Shown here: positions 17,689 through 26,208 of the stretch, one piece after another
How positions within the stretch are numbered: the stretch's first letter is position 1
How the letters are laid out: each line of letters begins with the position of its first letter
From: Galactobacter caseinivorans
GTDB taxonomy: Bacteria; Actinomycetota; Actinomycetes; Actinomycetales; Micrococcaceae
DNA length: 64,000 nt
Assembly: GCF_003640665.1 (NCBI RefSeq)
Contig: NZ_QQXL01000002.1
Coordinates: 248,001-312,000 of the forward strand
Direction: 5' to 3'
Notes under the pieces: model-generated
What the model saw: the letters and a program-made list of their open reading frames with translations, nothing else
Databases searched by the model: none
Told to the model about the DNA's origin: nothing
Translations under genes and position numbers: made by a program

Positions 17689-18036
17689 CTAGGCCTTGAC
17701 CTTCTCGCCGCGCGCCTCGCGGAGGAAGTTCAGGCGATCCTTGAGGATCACCTCGAGGTCCTCCGTTGCGCGACGCTCCAGGAGCATGTCCCAGTGCGTA
17801 CGCTGCGGCTTGTCCTTGCTCGGCAGTTCCTCGGCACCGTCGGCACGGTGTGCCTTCTTGCCGGTCTTGGTGTGCCACACCGGGGGGACGTCCGCCTCCA
17901 TGGCGAAGATGACCTCCACCTTCTCCCCGTCGTCGCACAGATAGGTGACGGTCTGGCGCGCTGCCGGCTCCACACCGGCCTCAGACTCCATCGACTGCGA
18001 ACCAAGGCGCATTCCGCGCAGGCTGCGATCACTCAT
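17689..18036 (-). CDS. rbpA: RNA polymerase-binding protein RbpA
   Basis: RbpA is an actinobacterial transcription factor that binds group 1/2 sigma factors and stabilises the open promoter complex. The 115-aa protein shows the flexible N-terminal tail (SLRGMRLGSQSMES), a central zinc-ribbon-like beta domain (TYLCDDGEKVEVIF...VWHTKTGKKA) and the sigma-interacting helix region RTHWDMLLERRATEDLE. GAGGAG sits 5 bases before the ATG. Its upstream region has a GGAAT-N18-GTT element, the consensus of the SigR/SigH thiol-stress sigma factors; rbpA is a known SigR target in Streptomyces. Confidence 0.95.
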   Translation of the reverse strand: MSDRSLRGMRLGSQSMESEAGVEPAARQTVTYLCDDGEKVEVIFAMEADVPPVWHTKTGKKAHRADGAEELPSKDKPQRTHWDMLLERRATEDLEVILKDRLNFLREARGEKVKA

Positions 18037-18075
18037 GCTGACTCCTCACGTGCTTCACTCGCTTCCATAGGCGTT

Positions 18076-18101
18076 AACCACTAAAGCGGGCTGTGCATTC
18101 C
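18076..18101 (-). promoter_or_regulatory. SigR/SigH-type promoter of rbpA
   Basis: On the - strand GGAAT (18101-18097) and GTT (18078-18076) are separated by exactly 18 bases, matching the known GGAAT-N18-GTT consensus of the disulfide-stress ECF sigma factors. It lies about 40 bases upstream of the rbpA start. Confidence 0.65.
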
Positions 18102-18137
18102 CCACGCACGTTTCCGGCGCGGCTCCGACCTCTAAGT

Positions 18138-19151
18138 CTAGTTGATGTCCGGGTAACCGGGGGACCGATGACCAGGCCCGGTGACGGGCGGGACCGGCGG
18201 AACCTGGGGCTCCGGCGCGCGCCAAGCCGTGGGCGTGCCGGGGGTGGGAGCGGAGGACGAGGACGAACCCGAGCCGCCACCAAAGGCACCAAAGGCGCCG
18301 GAGACGCCCTTCAGGGCATCGGTCACATCGCTGGGGATGATCCACAGCTTATTCGCGGAGCCCTCTGCGATCTTGGGCAGCTGCTGCAGGTACTGGTAGG
18401 CCAACAGCTTGGGGTCAGCATCCGCGGTGTGCACGGCCTCGAAAACCGTCTGGATGGCCTCTGCCTCACCGTTGGCGCGCAGCACGGCTGCCTTGGCCTC
18501 GCCCTCTGCGGAGAGGATGGCCGCCTGGCGGGCGCCCTCCGCCGTCAGGATCTGTGACTGCTTGGTGCCCTCCGCGGTGAGGATGGCGGCGCGGCGGTCA
18601 CGCTCGGCGCGCATCTGCTTCTCCATGGAGTCCTGGATGGACAGTGGCGGATCAATGGCCTTGAGCTCCACGCGGGAGACGCGGATGCCCCACTTGCCGG
18701 TGGCCTCATCCAAGACGCCGCGCAGCTGGCCGTTGATCTGGTCGCGGCTGGTGAGCGCCTCTTCCAGGTTCAGGCCACCCACGACGTTACGCAGGGTGGT
18801 GGTGGTCAGCTGCTCCACGGCGCGGATGTAGTTTTCAATCTCGTAGGTCGCCGCACGCGGGTCGTTGACCTGGTAGTAGACCACGGTGTCGATGTTGACC
18901 ACCAGGTTGTCCTCGGTGATGACGGGCTGCGGCGGGAACGGCTGGACCTGCTCACGCAGATCAATCACGTGTCCCAGCTTGTCCACAAACGGAATCACCA
19001 TGGTGAGTCCGGCGGAGGCCGTGCGGTGGTAGCGCCCCAGGCGCTCCACCAGGCGGGCGCGGGCCTGCGGGATGATGTGAATGGACTTCACCAGGATGAC
19101 GATCACCACGATCACCAGGACCAGGGCAACAATCAGGGCTGCTTCAGGCAT
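18138..19151 (-). CDS. SPFH/Band 7 (stomatin/QmcA-like) membrane protein
   Basis: A 337-aa prohibitin/stomatin-type scaffold. An N-terminal membrane helix (about residues 4-22) is followed by an SPFH domain (GLTMVIPFVDKLGHVIDLREQ...) and an Ala/Glu-rich coiled coil containing the repeated pattern AILTAEG/QILTAEG/AILSAEG (about 195-235). The last 60 residues are a Gly/Ser/Pro-rich tail. These proteins form oligomeric rings on the membrane. Its gene lies downstream of a NfeD gene, a recurring bacterial pair thought to work together in membrane organisation. Confidence 0.9.
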   Translation of the reverse strand: MPEAALIVALVLVIVVIVILVKSIHIIPQARARLVERLGRYHRTASAGLTMVIPFVDKLGHVIDLREQVQPFPPQPVITEDNLVVNIDTVVYYQVNDPRAATYEIENYIRAVEQLTTTTLRNVVGGLNLEEALTSRDQINGQLRGVLDEATGKWGIRVSRVELKAIDPPLSIQDSMEKQMRAERDRRAAILTAEGTKQSQILTAEGARQAAILSAEGEAKAAVLRANGEAEAIQTVFEAVHTADADPKLLAYQYLQQLPKIAEGSANKLWIIPSDVTDALKGVSGAFGAFGGGSGSSSSSAPTPGTPTAWRAPEPQVPPVPPVTGPGHRSPGYPDIN

Positions 19152-19189
19152 GTCTTCATTCCTCTCTCAAGAGTGGACGGGGGAGCGAA

Positions 19190-19648
19190 TCAGTAGTTTT
19201 TGACGTTGGCGGAGAGGTACGCGGTGGCGCCCTCAATCCTGAGCACCACGGCGTGCGTGCCCGGTGCAAGCGGGCCTTGATCCTCGCTGCGTGCGCTCCA
19301 GGTCTCACCATCAATCTTGGCGGTGCCGGCCAGGCGGCTGGTGGGCTCAAGCACCAGGGCGGCGGCTCCGATGAGCCTGTCCACGTTGGTGAGGGCGTTG
19401 CTATTGGCACGTTTGAGATGGCGCAGCGCAACGGGTCTGAGTCCCACGATCAGCGCCAGGGAGACCAGCCCAAAGACCAGGACTTGGAGCCAGAAGGGCG
19501 CGTCCAGGAGCGCGGCGACCACACTGCCGAGGGCGCCACCGGAGAGCATGGCGAACCAAAGGTCGAGGCTGAGCATCTCGATCGCCACGAAGACGAGCAT
19601 GAGCGCCAGCCAGAAGGCCCAGGAGTTCTGGAGCAACCAGTCGAGCAT
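19190..19648 (-). CDS. NfeD family membrane protein
   Basis: A 152-aa protein with three or four membrane segments in the first 75 residues, then a C-terminal OB-fold domain (LIGAAALVLEPTSRLAGTAKIDGETWSARS). It corresponds to the short NfeD class without the ClpP-like protease domain. GGAGGAGG precedes the ATG. The stop is 38 bases before the start of the SPFH gene on the same strand, consistent with one transcription unit. Confidence 0.88.
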   Translation of the reverse strand: MLDWLLQNSWAFWLALMLVFVAIEMLSLDLWFAMLSGGALGSVVAALLDAPFWLQVLVFGLVSLALIVGLRPVALRHLKRANSNALTNVDRLIGAAALVLEPTSRLAGTAKIDGETWSARSEDQGPLAPGTHAVVLRIEGATAYLSANVKNY

Positions 19649-19710
19649 CGTGCCTCCTCCATTGAGGTCCGGCCAAGGTCCCGGTGCGGGGCCTGTGGTT
19701 CAGATATGCC

Positions 19711-19728
19711 GCGCCGGTGTTCCGGCGC
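19711..19728 (-). terminator. Hairpin after the RlmA-like gene
   Basis: GCGCCGG and CCGGCGC pair perfectly around TGTT, about 60 bases beyond the stop of the RlmA-like gene and upstream of the NfeD gene. There is no T-tract. Confidence 0.35.
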
Positions 19729-19785
19729 CTCACCAGTCTTTCAGTTGGCGCGAATGATTGCGTCACCCGCGCGGATGACTTGTCC

Positions 19786-20676
19786 CTACGGGCGTAAGCG
19801 GCGGTAGGCGTGGACCACAAAGCGACTGGAAACCGTGCGCTGTTCCGGTCCCGAGTGCATCCGCTCCAGCAGCTGCTCCCGCGTGTGGTGATGACCGGCC
19901 GGGCCCATGTGGGCCAGGTCCGCGGCGGCCTCCCGGCCCACCGCAAGATCCGAGGCCACCTCGATCCGCTCCACCTCTTCCCAGCCGGCGCCAAAGGCCT
20001 CCGCCAGGCGGTCCTCCTTGCGCTCGTCAATCCCCAAGAGCCCGGCCGCGTCCTCCAGCTGCGCCAAGTGCCCGGGCTGCGGTATCGCGATGAGCGCCAC
20101 CCCGCCCGGGCGCACCACGCGCGCAAACTCCGGCGGATTGCGAGGGGCAAAGACGTCCAGCAGAACATCGACGCTGTCTGAGGCCACGGGCCACAGCTTC
20201 CAGGTGTCCCAGATCAGGGACATCACGCGTGGGTCCCTGGCGGCGCGCTGGGCGCCCGCGCGGGAGAGGTCCATGTCGATGGCGCGCGGCCAATGGCCGG
20301 CCTGCTCCAGCGCGTCAAGGACGGCATGGGAGTAGTAGCCAGTACCTGAGCCGGTGTCCGCGAGGAGCACCCTGCGGCCCTGGACGTATTGCAGGGCCAG
20401 CCCGGCCAGGGCGCTCGCCAGCGGCGCGTAGTTCCCCGTCGCCAGCCAGCGCTCCCGCGAGGCCACCATCTCCGGGGTGTCCTCCTTAAAGGGGCTGCCC
20501 TTGCCACCCAAGAGGCTCACGTGACCCTGCCGCGCGGCGTCGTAGCGGTGGCCCTCCTCGCAGAACAGCGCGGCGGGGCGGCCGTCCGCGCGCGTGCTCA
20601 GCTGCAAGTCCAGCCCGCAAACGGGGCAGATCAGGGGCCACTTGGGCGTGGTGGGTGCGGTGGAACGGTGGGACAC
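19786..20676 (-). CDS. RlmA-like 23S rRNA (guanine-N1) methyltransferase
   Basis: A SAM-dependent methyltransferase of about 296 aa. The N-terminus carries a zinc-binding motif (CPVC, then CEEGHRYD) followed by QGHVSLL, the hallmark of the RlmA group that methylates G745/G748 in domain II of 23S rRNA. The SAM motif LLADTGSGTGYYS and the helix FAPRNPPEFARVVRPGG are typical. Members of the RlmA-II subgroup (TlrB) confer macrolide resistance; which subgroup this is cannot be told by eye. GTG 20676 is chosen because GGAG lies 5 bases upstream; a TTG at 20700 has weaker support. Confidence 0.82.
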   Translation of the reverse strand: MSHRSTAPTTPKWPLICPVCGLDLQLSTRADGRPAALFCEEGHRYDAARQGHVSLLGGKGSPFKEDTPEMVASRERWLATGNYAPLASALAGLALQYVQGRRVLLADTGSGTGYYSHAVLDALEQAGHWPRAIDMDLSRAGAQRAARDPRVMSLIWDTWKLWPVASDSVDVLLDVFAPRNPPEFARVVRPGGVALIAIPQPGHLAQLEDAAGLLGIDERKEDRLAEAFGAGWEEVERIEVASDLAVGREAAADLAHMGPAGHHHTREQLLERMHSGPEQRTVSSRFVVHAYRRLRP

Positions 20677-20750
20677 GCTGACTCCGTGGTCGTAAAACAA
20701 GAATGGTAAAAGCGATTGACTTTGTAGTGCGGCTCCGGTGGACTCCGAAC

Positions 20751-22892
20751 ATGCTGCCCGAACACCTTGACCTCATCCCCACTCTATCGACGCCGGCGGT
20801 CCATCCCGGCGACGCCTGGGCCGCCGTGGCGGTGACGCGGCCGGTCCTCTCGGCGGATCGCTACAGCACGCAGCTGTGGCGGGTGGAGCTGGATGGCACT
20901 GGCACCCGGCGTCTCACCCGGGGCGCGGGGGACTCGGAACCGCGTTTCACGCCCGACGGCGAGCGGCTGGTTTTTCTGCGCGAGGACAGTGACGGGCGGG
21001 CGCAGCTGGCCGTCATGGACTCCGCGGGAGGGGAGCCGTGGGTCTTCACCGATGGCCCCCAAGGAGTAAGCGAGTTTCAGCTTTCCCCCAACGGCCGCTG
21101 GGTGGTCTTCACGGCGGGGCTCCCGGAGGCCGGCCGCGCGGGCACGCTGCCGGAGGTCCCGGCGCACGCCGAGGCGCCGCGTCGCGTGACGGACATGAAC
21201 TACCAAGCCAACGGTGCCGGCTACCTGGACGGCCGCGCCGTCGGGCTCTATGTGGTGCCGTTGCTGGAGCCGGGGGCCCCGTATCTTGCGCCGACCGGCG
21301 CGGCCGCGAGGGACGCCGAGGACACCTTCGAGGAACAGCGCGAGGCTGGCGCCGTTCTGGGTGCAAGGACGGGCCTGCCGCTGGCGTTACGCGTGTTCGA
21401 TGCGGGGGAGCGGCGCGCTCAGAGCCCGTACGCGGTGCAGTTCGGCGACGACTCTGGGTCGGTGCGGTTCCTGTTGCCAGAGGACGCGGCGCGAACCACG
21501 CTCGCGGTGCGGCGGCTGCAGCTGAGCATCGACGCGCTGCTGGATAGCCCTTGGCCGGCCACAGCGGAGGAGGTGGACGCGCTGGATCTGCCACGGGCGT
21601 CCGTGCTGGCGACGGAGGCCAGCGACGCGCCCGGTACCGAGTTCGCTGAGGCGGTGCGCTCCGGCGGGCGCAGCTTCCTGTTGGGGGCGCAAACCGGGGA
21701 GGACGGGCTGCGATTTGCCGCCCTCAACCTGGCCGTGTGGGCAGAGGCGGCGCCGCGCCGCGAGAGCCTGCGCAGCCTCACGGATCCCGAGCCCGTGGGG
21801 TACGCCGCGCTAGCCGCGGATGTGTCCTCCGCCAGAGACTCGGTCCTGGCCGTGCCGGTGGAGCGCGGCAGCTCCGGAGTGCATCGGATCGCGGCGGACG
21901 GAACGGTGAGCGTGCTGGTGGACGGGTCGCTCCAGCCGGACGGGGCGCTACAGGTCACCGGAGTAGCCGCCGGCGGCGAGGCCATCGTGGTGGCGTACAG
22001 CGATGCGGGGCACAGCGCGGAACTGGGGTTGGTGACGCAGGGTGGTGTGACGCGCCTGAGCAACTTCAGTGCGAACCTCAACGCCGCGGCAGCCCCCATC
22101 CTCCCGGTGGAACTGGTGGTGGATTCCTCCGACGGATACCCGGTGCACGGGTGGGTCTTTGTGCCAGAGGGCGCCGGCCCGCATCCAGTGCTGCTCAACA
22201 TTCACGGCGGGCCCTTTGCCGACTTTGGCTGGGGCTGGTTTGACGAGGCGCAGACCTACGCGCGTGCCGGCTACGCCGTGCTGCAATGCAATCCGCGCGG
22301 CTCCGCCGGGTATGGGCAGCAGCACGGGCGCAGCATCCTCCGGGCCATGGGAACGGTGGACGAGCAGGACGTGCTGGCCTTCCTTGACGGCGCGCTTGAG
22401 CGGATGGCCGCGCTGGATGGCGAGCGTGTCGGCGTCATGGGCGGCTCCTACGGGGGCTTCCTGACAGCGTGGCTCACCACACGGCATCACCGCTTTGCCG
22501 CGGCGATCGTGGAGCGCGGCTTCCTTGACCCCGTGAGCTTTGCAGGCACCAGCGACATCGGCAGCTTCTTTGGCAGCAATTACGTGGGCACCGACCCGCA
22601 GGAACTGGCGGCGCAGTCTCCCATGGCGCAGGTCTCGCAGGTCCGCACGCCCACGCTGGTGATCCATTCCGAGCGTGATTTGCGTTGCCCCTTGGAGCAA
22701 GGCCAGCGCTGGTTTGCCGGGCTGCAGGCGCAGGGTGTGGAGTCGGAGTTGCTGATCTTCCCGGGCGAGACGCACGAGTTGACTCGTTCCGGCAGCCCCA
22801 GGCACCGGCGCGAGCGCTTTGAGGCGGTGCTGGAGTGGTGGGACAGGCACCTTCCCATGCAAGGGACGGCCAAGGCGCCAAGCGGCGCTTAG
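20751..22892 (+). CDS. S9 family (prolyl oligopeptidase/acylaminoacyl peptidase) serine peptidase
   Basis: A 713-aa peptidase with an N-terminal beta-propeller (about 1-430) and a C-terminal alpha/beta-hydrolase domain. The catalytic triad can be read as Ser566 (GGSYGGF), Asp643 (SERDLRCP) and His675 (GETHELTR). WNIHGGP-like NIHGGPFADFGWG marks the oxyanion region. It has no signal peptide, so it is probably cytoplasmic and degrades short peptides. ATG 20751 is preferred over ATG 20703, which would add residues unlike the family. Its end overlaps the convergent def gene by 4 bases. Confidence 0.9.
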   Translation: MLPEHLDLIPTLSTPAVHPGDAWAAVAVTRPVLSADRYSTQLWRVELDGTGTRRLTRGAGDSEPRFTPDGERLVFLREDSDGRAQLAVMDSAGGEPWVFTDGPQGVSEFQLSPNGRWVVFTAGLPEAGRAGTLPEVPAHAEAPRRVTDMNYQANGAGYLDGRAVGLYVVPLLEPGAPYLAPTGAAARDAEDTFEEQREAGAVLGARTGLPLALRVFDAGERRAQSPYAVQFGDDSGSVRFLLPEDAARTTLAVRRLQLSIDALLDSPWPATAEEVDALDLPRASVLATEASDAPGTEFAEAVRSGGRSFLLGAQTGEDGLRFAALNLAVWAEAAPRRESLRSLTDPEPVGYAALAADVSSARDSVLAVPVERGSSGVHRIAADGTVSVLVDGSLQPDGALQVTGVAAGGEAIVVAYSDAGHSAELGLVTQGGVTRLSNFSANLNAAAAPILPVELVVDSSDGYPVHGWVFVPEGAGPHPVLLNIHGGPFADFGWGWFDEAQTYARAGYAVLQCNPRGSAGYGQQHGRSILRAMGTVDEQDVLAFLDGALERMAALDGERVGVMGGSYGGFLTAWLTTRHHRFAAAIVERGFLDPVSFAGTSDIGSFFGSNYVGTDPQELAAQSPMAQVSQVRTPTLVIHSERDLRCPLEQGQRWFAGLQAQGVESELLIFPGETHELTRSGSPRHRRERFEAVLEWWDRHLPMQGTAKAPSGA

Positions 22893-23485
22893 AAACCGAG
22901 CGCCTCGCGCGCCAGTTCCGGTCCTGGAGCGGACCAGAGCCGGGCGTAGTTCTGGCTGGTGGCCAGGCTGCGCGTGTGCGCCTTGTCTATGTAGAGGGTG
23001 CCGCTGAGGTGGTCCGTTTCGTGCTGGAAGATCCGGGCCTGCCAGCCGTGCAGCTCCGCGGTGTGCTGGGTCCCGTTCGCGTCCATCCAGGAGGCCAAGA
23101 TGTCCGCGGGGCGCGTGACCGCAGCCGTGTACCCCTCCATGGAGAGACACCCCTCGTAGTGGGTGGCGGTGCGCTCGCTGGTGGCCTCGTAGCTGGGGTT
23201 GATGGCCACCAGAAACTCGAGCGGTGCGCGCTCTCTGGCGCTGGCCACGTCCTCGCTGATGGGCCAGAGGTCCTGGAGCACGGCGAGTCGCAGGGGAAGG
23301 CCAATCTGTGGGGCCGCCAAGCCGACGCCCGGCGCGTGCAACATGGTGGAGCGCATTAGCTGGATGAGCTGCGCCAGCTCCTCTCCGCTGGGCTGGCCGG
23401 TCCATTCCTGCGCCTGCTGGCGCAGGACCGGATCTCCCAGTTGAACGATCGGCAGGGTGGGCTCAAGGCCAAGCGGAGACGTCAT
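22889..23485 (-). CDS. def: Peptide deformylase
   Basis: This metalloenzyme removes the formyl group from nascent N-terminal methionine. All three motifs are intact in the 198-aa protein: GVGLAAPQ (53-60), EGCLS with metal ligand Cys113, and HETDH (155-159). It is not next to fmt or priA, the usual partners, so it may be a second deformylase. No convincing ribosome-binding site precedes ATG 23485. It converges on the S9 peptidase gene with a 4-bp overlap of stop codons, leaving no room for a terminator. Confidence 0.93.
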   Translation of the reverse strand: MTSPLGLEPTLPIVQLGDPVLRQQAQEWTGQPSGEELAQLIQLMRSTMLHAPGVGLAAPQIGLPLRLAVLQDLWPISEDVASARERAPLEFLVAINPSYEATSERTATHYEGCLSMEGYTAAVTRPADILASWMDANGTQHTAELHGWQARIFQHETDHLSGTLYIDKAHTRSLATSQNYARLWSAPGPELAREALGF

Positions 23486-23511
23486 GCACTGATGGTGTCA
23501 CGGCCCACTGG

Positions 23512-24687
23512 CTAGGCCGTGCGGGCCGCCAGGGCCTGTCCCATGCGCTCAAGCATCTGGATCAGGATTGGTTCAGGAGTCGCGTACACAAGCCGAACGT
23601 GGTTCTCGTAGCCCTGGCCGCACGGTGCGCCGTCGCTCAGCGCCACCCCTGCCTCGCGGCGGAAGAACGCCGCGGGGGGCTCGCCCAGGTTCAGGGCAGA
23701 GCAGTCCAACCAGCCAATGTAGGTGGCCTCGGGACGGTCCATCGTGACGCCCGGGAGGTGCTTGGCCACGAGTGAGACCAGCAGATCGCGCTCGGTGTCA
23801 AGGTATTCCAGCACCTCATCCAGCCAGGGTCCGCCCTCACGGTAGGCCGCGGTGTTGGCGCAGACGCCCACGGTGGAGGTGAGCTTGTAGGTGCGCTCAC
23901 CGTGTGCGGCCCATTGCGCCCGGTCCTCCTCGTTGCTCAACACCAACTGGGCGCACTTGAGCCCGGGCAGTCCAAAGGCCTTGGAAGTGGAGGTGGCCGT
24001 GATGGCCTGGCGGGCGGCGACGGGGGAGAGGGCTGCGAAGGGCACGTGTTGGGTGCCGGCCAGGACGACCGGGGCATGGATCTCGTCGCAGAAAACGCGC
24101 ACGCCTTCGTGACGCGCCACCAGCGCCTCCACCGCCTCCAGCTCTGCCCGCGAGTAGACGCGGCCCGTGGGGTTGTGCGGGTTGCACAGCACCAGGAGGC
24201 CGCCGTTCTGAGCCAGGGCGGCGTCCAGCCCGTCCAGATCAAGCTCGTAGCGTCCGTTCACGCGCACGTGAGGCACCTGGATGATGGGGCGGCCCATCTC
24301 CGTGGGGATCTGCAAGAAGGGCATGTAAGCAGGGGTGGGCACCACGACGGCGGAGCCAGGGCGGGTCAGGAATCGCAGGGCGAATTCCAGGGCGGAGAGC
24401 ACGTCCGGGAGGGGCTCGATGGACTCAGATGCCAGCTCCCAGCCGTAGCGTTCCCGAGCAAAGTCGGCAAAAGCTCGGCGCATCTGCCCGGTCAGGTGCT
24501 CGGGGAGGTAGCCGTAGCCGCAGCGCTCAATCGCATCATGCAGGGCCGCCTCCACCGCTGGCGCCGTGCCGAAGTCCATCTCCGCGATGAAGGCACCCAG
24601 GTGCTGGGGCTCGTTGGCCCACTTGAGGCTGCCGCGCCTGCGCAGGGTCTCAATGTTGGTGGCGTTGATCTGGTCCATCAGGGTCAC
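23512..24687 (-). CDS. MalY/PatB family PLP-dependent aminotransferase (C-S lyase)
   Basis: A 391-aa fold-type I PLP enzyme resembling MalY/PatB cystathionine beta-lyases. The PLP lysine is Lys236 in TSTSKAFGLPGLK. CNPHNPTGRVY and FCDEIHAPVV are the cofactor-binding blocks of the subgroup. The likely reaction is beta-elimination from cystathionine or S-conjugates. GTG 24687 is the start because AAAGGAG lies 6 bases before it; the reading frame continues far upstream without a supported start. It is the last conserved gene before the gene-poor stretch leading to the dif region. Confidence 0.87.
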   Translation of the reverse strand: MTLMDQINATNIETLRRRGSLKWANEPQHLGAFIAEMDFGTAPAVEAALHDAIERCGYGYLPEHLTGQMRRAFADFARERYGWELASESIEPLPDVLSALEFALRFLTRPGSAVVVPTPAYMPFLQIPTEMGRPIIQVPHVRVNGRYELDLDGLDAALAQNGGLLVLCNPHNPTGRVYSRAELEAVEALVARHEGVRVFCDEIHAPVVLAGTQHVPFAALSPVAARQAITATSTSKAFGLPGLKCAQLVLSNEEDRAQWAAHGERTYKLTSTVGVCANTAAYREGGPWLDEVLEYLDTERDLLVSLVAKHLPGVTMDRPEATYIGWLDCSALNLGEPPAAFFRREAGVALSDGAPCGQGYENHVRLVYATPEPILIQMLERMGQALAARTA

Positions 24688-25231
24688 GGCTGGCTCCTTT
24701 GCATGCCCTGAGGTGGGCATTTTGAGCGGTCGACTCATAATCTCTTGTTCCCAAGATACACGACGTGCTCCCTGTGTGTCCCGTGGAGCCATAAGATCCG
24801 GTGCCTCGGCGGGAGCGAGGAGCGGAGAAGACCTGGACGCAGAGGGGGAGTGGGGCGTTAGAGGCGGAGAAGAACATATCCAAGCCTCATGAATGTGTTT
24901 CGCGACGGGAGCGACAGGGCGCGTGAAGACGCTCTCGTGACGAGAATCGGCAGGAGAGTCAGGGGATCGTCTCGGACAGATGAACCCCGACCGAACGGGG
25001 GTGGCGCAGCGTGGGCCATCGCCAGCCCGAGGGCCGGCGCCAGCGCCCCCAGCGTGAACGGCGGGTCGGTCGGATTCACCTACCCACGATCGCAGACTCG
25101 GGTCCAGTCCAAGAGCATTGTCGTGAAGTAGTGCTGTAGCAGTGACTGAGGTACCGGGCGGGGGAGCGGCCGGTCTCGCGGCACACCAACAAGGGCGCTC
25201 AGTGTGCTTGTTGGTGTGCTTCACTGTCGGC
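24688..25231. other. 544-bp stretch without a convincing gene
   Basis: No frame has a plausible ribosome-binding site plus family resemblance. Composition is purine-rich at 24800-24960 and then GC-rich. Short imperfect hairpins occur (for example ACCCCG/CGGGGGT near 24986). The right end holds a perfect 13-bp inverted repeat. It may be decayed coding sequence, but I cannot identify a parent gene. Confidence 0.5.
25181..25219. repeat. Perfect 13-bp inverted repeat upstream of the DUF6924 gene
   Basis: GCACACCAACAAG (25181-25193) and its exact complement (25207-25219) are separated by 13 bases and end 12 bases before ATG 25232. In RNA it would form a stable hairpin next to the start; in DNA it could be an operator or an element end. 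Confidence 0.8.
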
Positions 25232-25645
25232 ATGCCACTCGTTCCGAGCACGGAGAATTCGCTCCTCGTCCGCACCAGCTTTGTTGATCCCGCTGCGTGG
25301 ACGGACGCGCTGACGGCTGTCAGGACGAAGAGCCAGGATGGTTTTGTCGCTGCAGTTGATGTCCTTGACGATCGGGCGTGGGAGAAGGCCGACTGGGAGC
25401 AGGTCCGCAGTGCTGCCCTGGCGGCCCAAGAGCATGCGGCAGTGCTCTTTATTGCGGATGACCAAGCGTTGGTAGCGGATTTTCCCCTCTTGGTCATAGA
25501 CCTCAGCGAGGCTAAAAACAGGCCTTTCCGGTGCGTGGCCAGCGAGCTGTGGGGAGTGGACAACAATCTGAATATCGCCAACATGGACTACTCAGAATTC
25601 GCCGAGGCGACTGACCAGGATGGGGTCTTCAGGGGCTTCGACTAG
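25232..25645 (+). CDS. DUF6924 domain protein
   Basis: A 137-aa protein without membrane segments. The C-terminal half (LLVIDLSEAKNRPFRC, then SELWGVDNNLNIANMDYSEFA, ending GVFRGF) matches the pattern of the DUF6924 family found in many actinobacteria, often as single small genes or next to toxin-like or immunity-like genes. Function is unknown. The start is uncertain: ATG 25232 gives a protein aligned with the family, and the in-frame codons upstream run through the inverted repeat. No ribosome-binding site is apparent. The neighbour on the right is convergent, with 8 bases between stops. Confidence 0.7.
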   Translation: MPLVPSTENSLLVRTSFVDPAAWTDALTAVRTKSQDGFVAAVDVLDDRAWEKADWEQVRSAALAAQEHAAVLFIADDQALVADFPLLVIDLSEAKNRPFRCVASELWGVDNNLNIANMDYSEFAEATDQDGVFRGFD

Positions 25646-25653
25646 GGGTTAGA

Positions 25654-26208
25654 TCAGATCGCCGGACGGTAGCGGGCGTAGGTGATCCCGCTGTGGAAGG
25701 CTTGCGATCGCAGAAGCTCGAGCTGGGGGATCTCGTAGTTGTCGGGGAAGAGCCTGCGTCCCCGGCCCTGCACCACCGGAAAACAATAGAGGCGGTACTG
25801 GTCTACGAGCCCCGCCTGGATCAGTTCGTGGCACAGGGTGATGCTGCCTGTGAGGACGATGTCCTTGCCGGGCTCAGCTTTCAGTGCGCGCACCTGCTCC
25901 ACCATGTCGCCCGAGAGCAGGGTGGAATTTTGCCACTCAGGGTCGGTCATGGTCGTGGAAACGACGTACTTCTGGACGCTGTTGAGTTGCTCGGAGATCC
26001 CCGTCTTGTCGTCCGTCTGATGCGGCCAATACCCGCGGAAGTCTTCGAAAGTCTGCCGCCCAAGCAGGAGTGCGTCTGACTCGCGATCCTCGCGTTCCAG
26101 CTGCTGATTCAGGTCGGTGTGGTCCTTGGCTTGAGGGTCAAACCAGTCGCCGAGCATCTCGACGGACCCGTCCAACGTGATGTTCTGGGTGATCGCTAGC
26201 GTCCTCAT
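25654..26208 (-). CDS. RibD C-terminal / dihydrofolate reductase family protein
   Basis: A 184-aa NADPH-binding reductase-like protein of the RibD_C/DHFR superfamily. The pattern ITLDGSVEMLGDWF at the N-terminus, ALLLGRQTFEDFRGYW and DIVLTGSITLCHELIQAGLVDQYRL are typical of the widespread YwjB/YyaP-like group. These are not the housekeeping DHFR and substrates are usually unknown. GAGAGAAG is a weak ribosome-binding site 7-8 bases before ATG 26208. The gene reads away from the nearby dif site. Confidence 0.85.
   Translation of the reverse strand: MRTLAITQNITLDGSVEMLGDWFDPQAKDHTDLNQQLEREDRESDALLLGRQTFEDFRGYWPHQTDDKTGISEQLNSVQKYVVSTTMTDPEWQNSTLLSGDMVEQVRALKAEPGKDIVLTGSITLCHELIQAGLVDQYRLYCFPVVQGRGRRLFPDNYEIPQLELLRSQAFHSGITYARYRPAI

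Noticed and set aside
24858-25079. 73-codon frame on the - strand with a hydrophobic N-terminus
   Set aside because: It looked like a possible transporter fragment, but no motif, ribosome-binding site or consistent codon pattern supports it.
24688-25584. N-terminal extension of the MalY-like gene
   Set aside because: The frame stays open, but the extra residues resemble no family and overlap the DUF6924 gene; GTG 24687 has a good ribosome-binding site.
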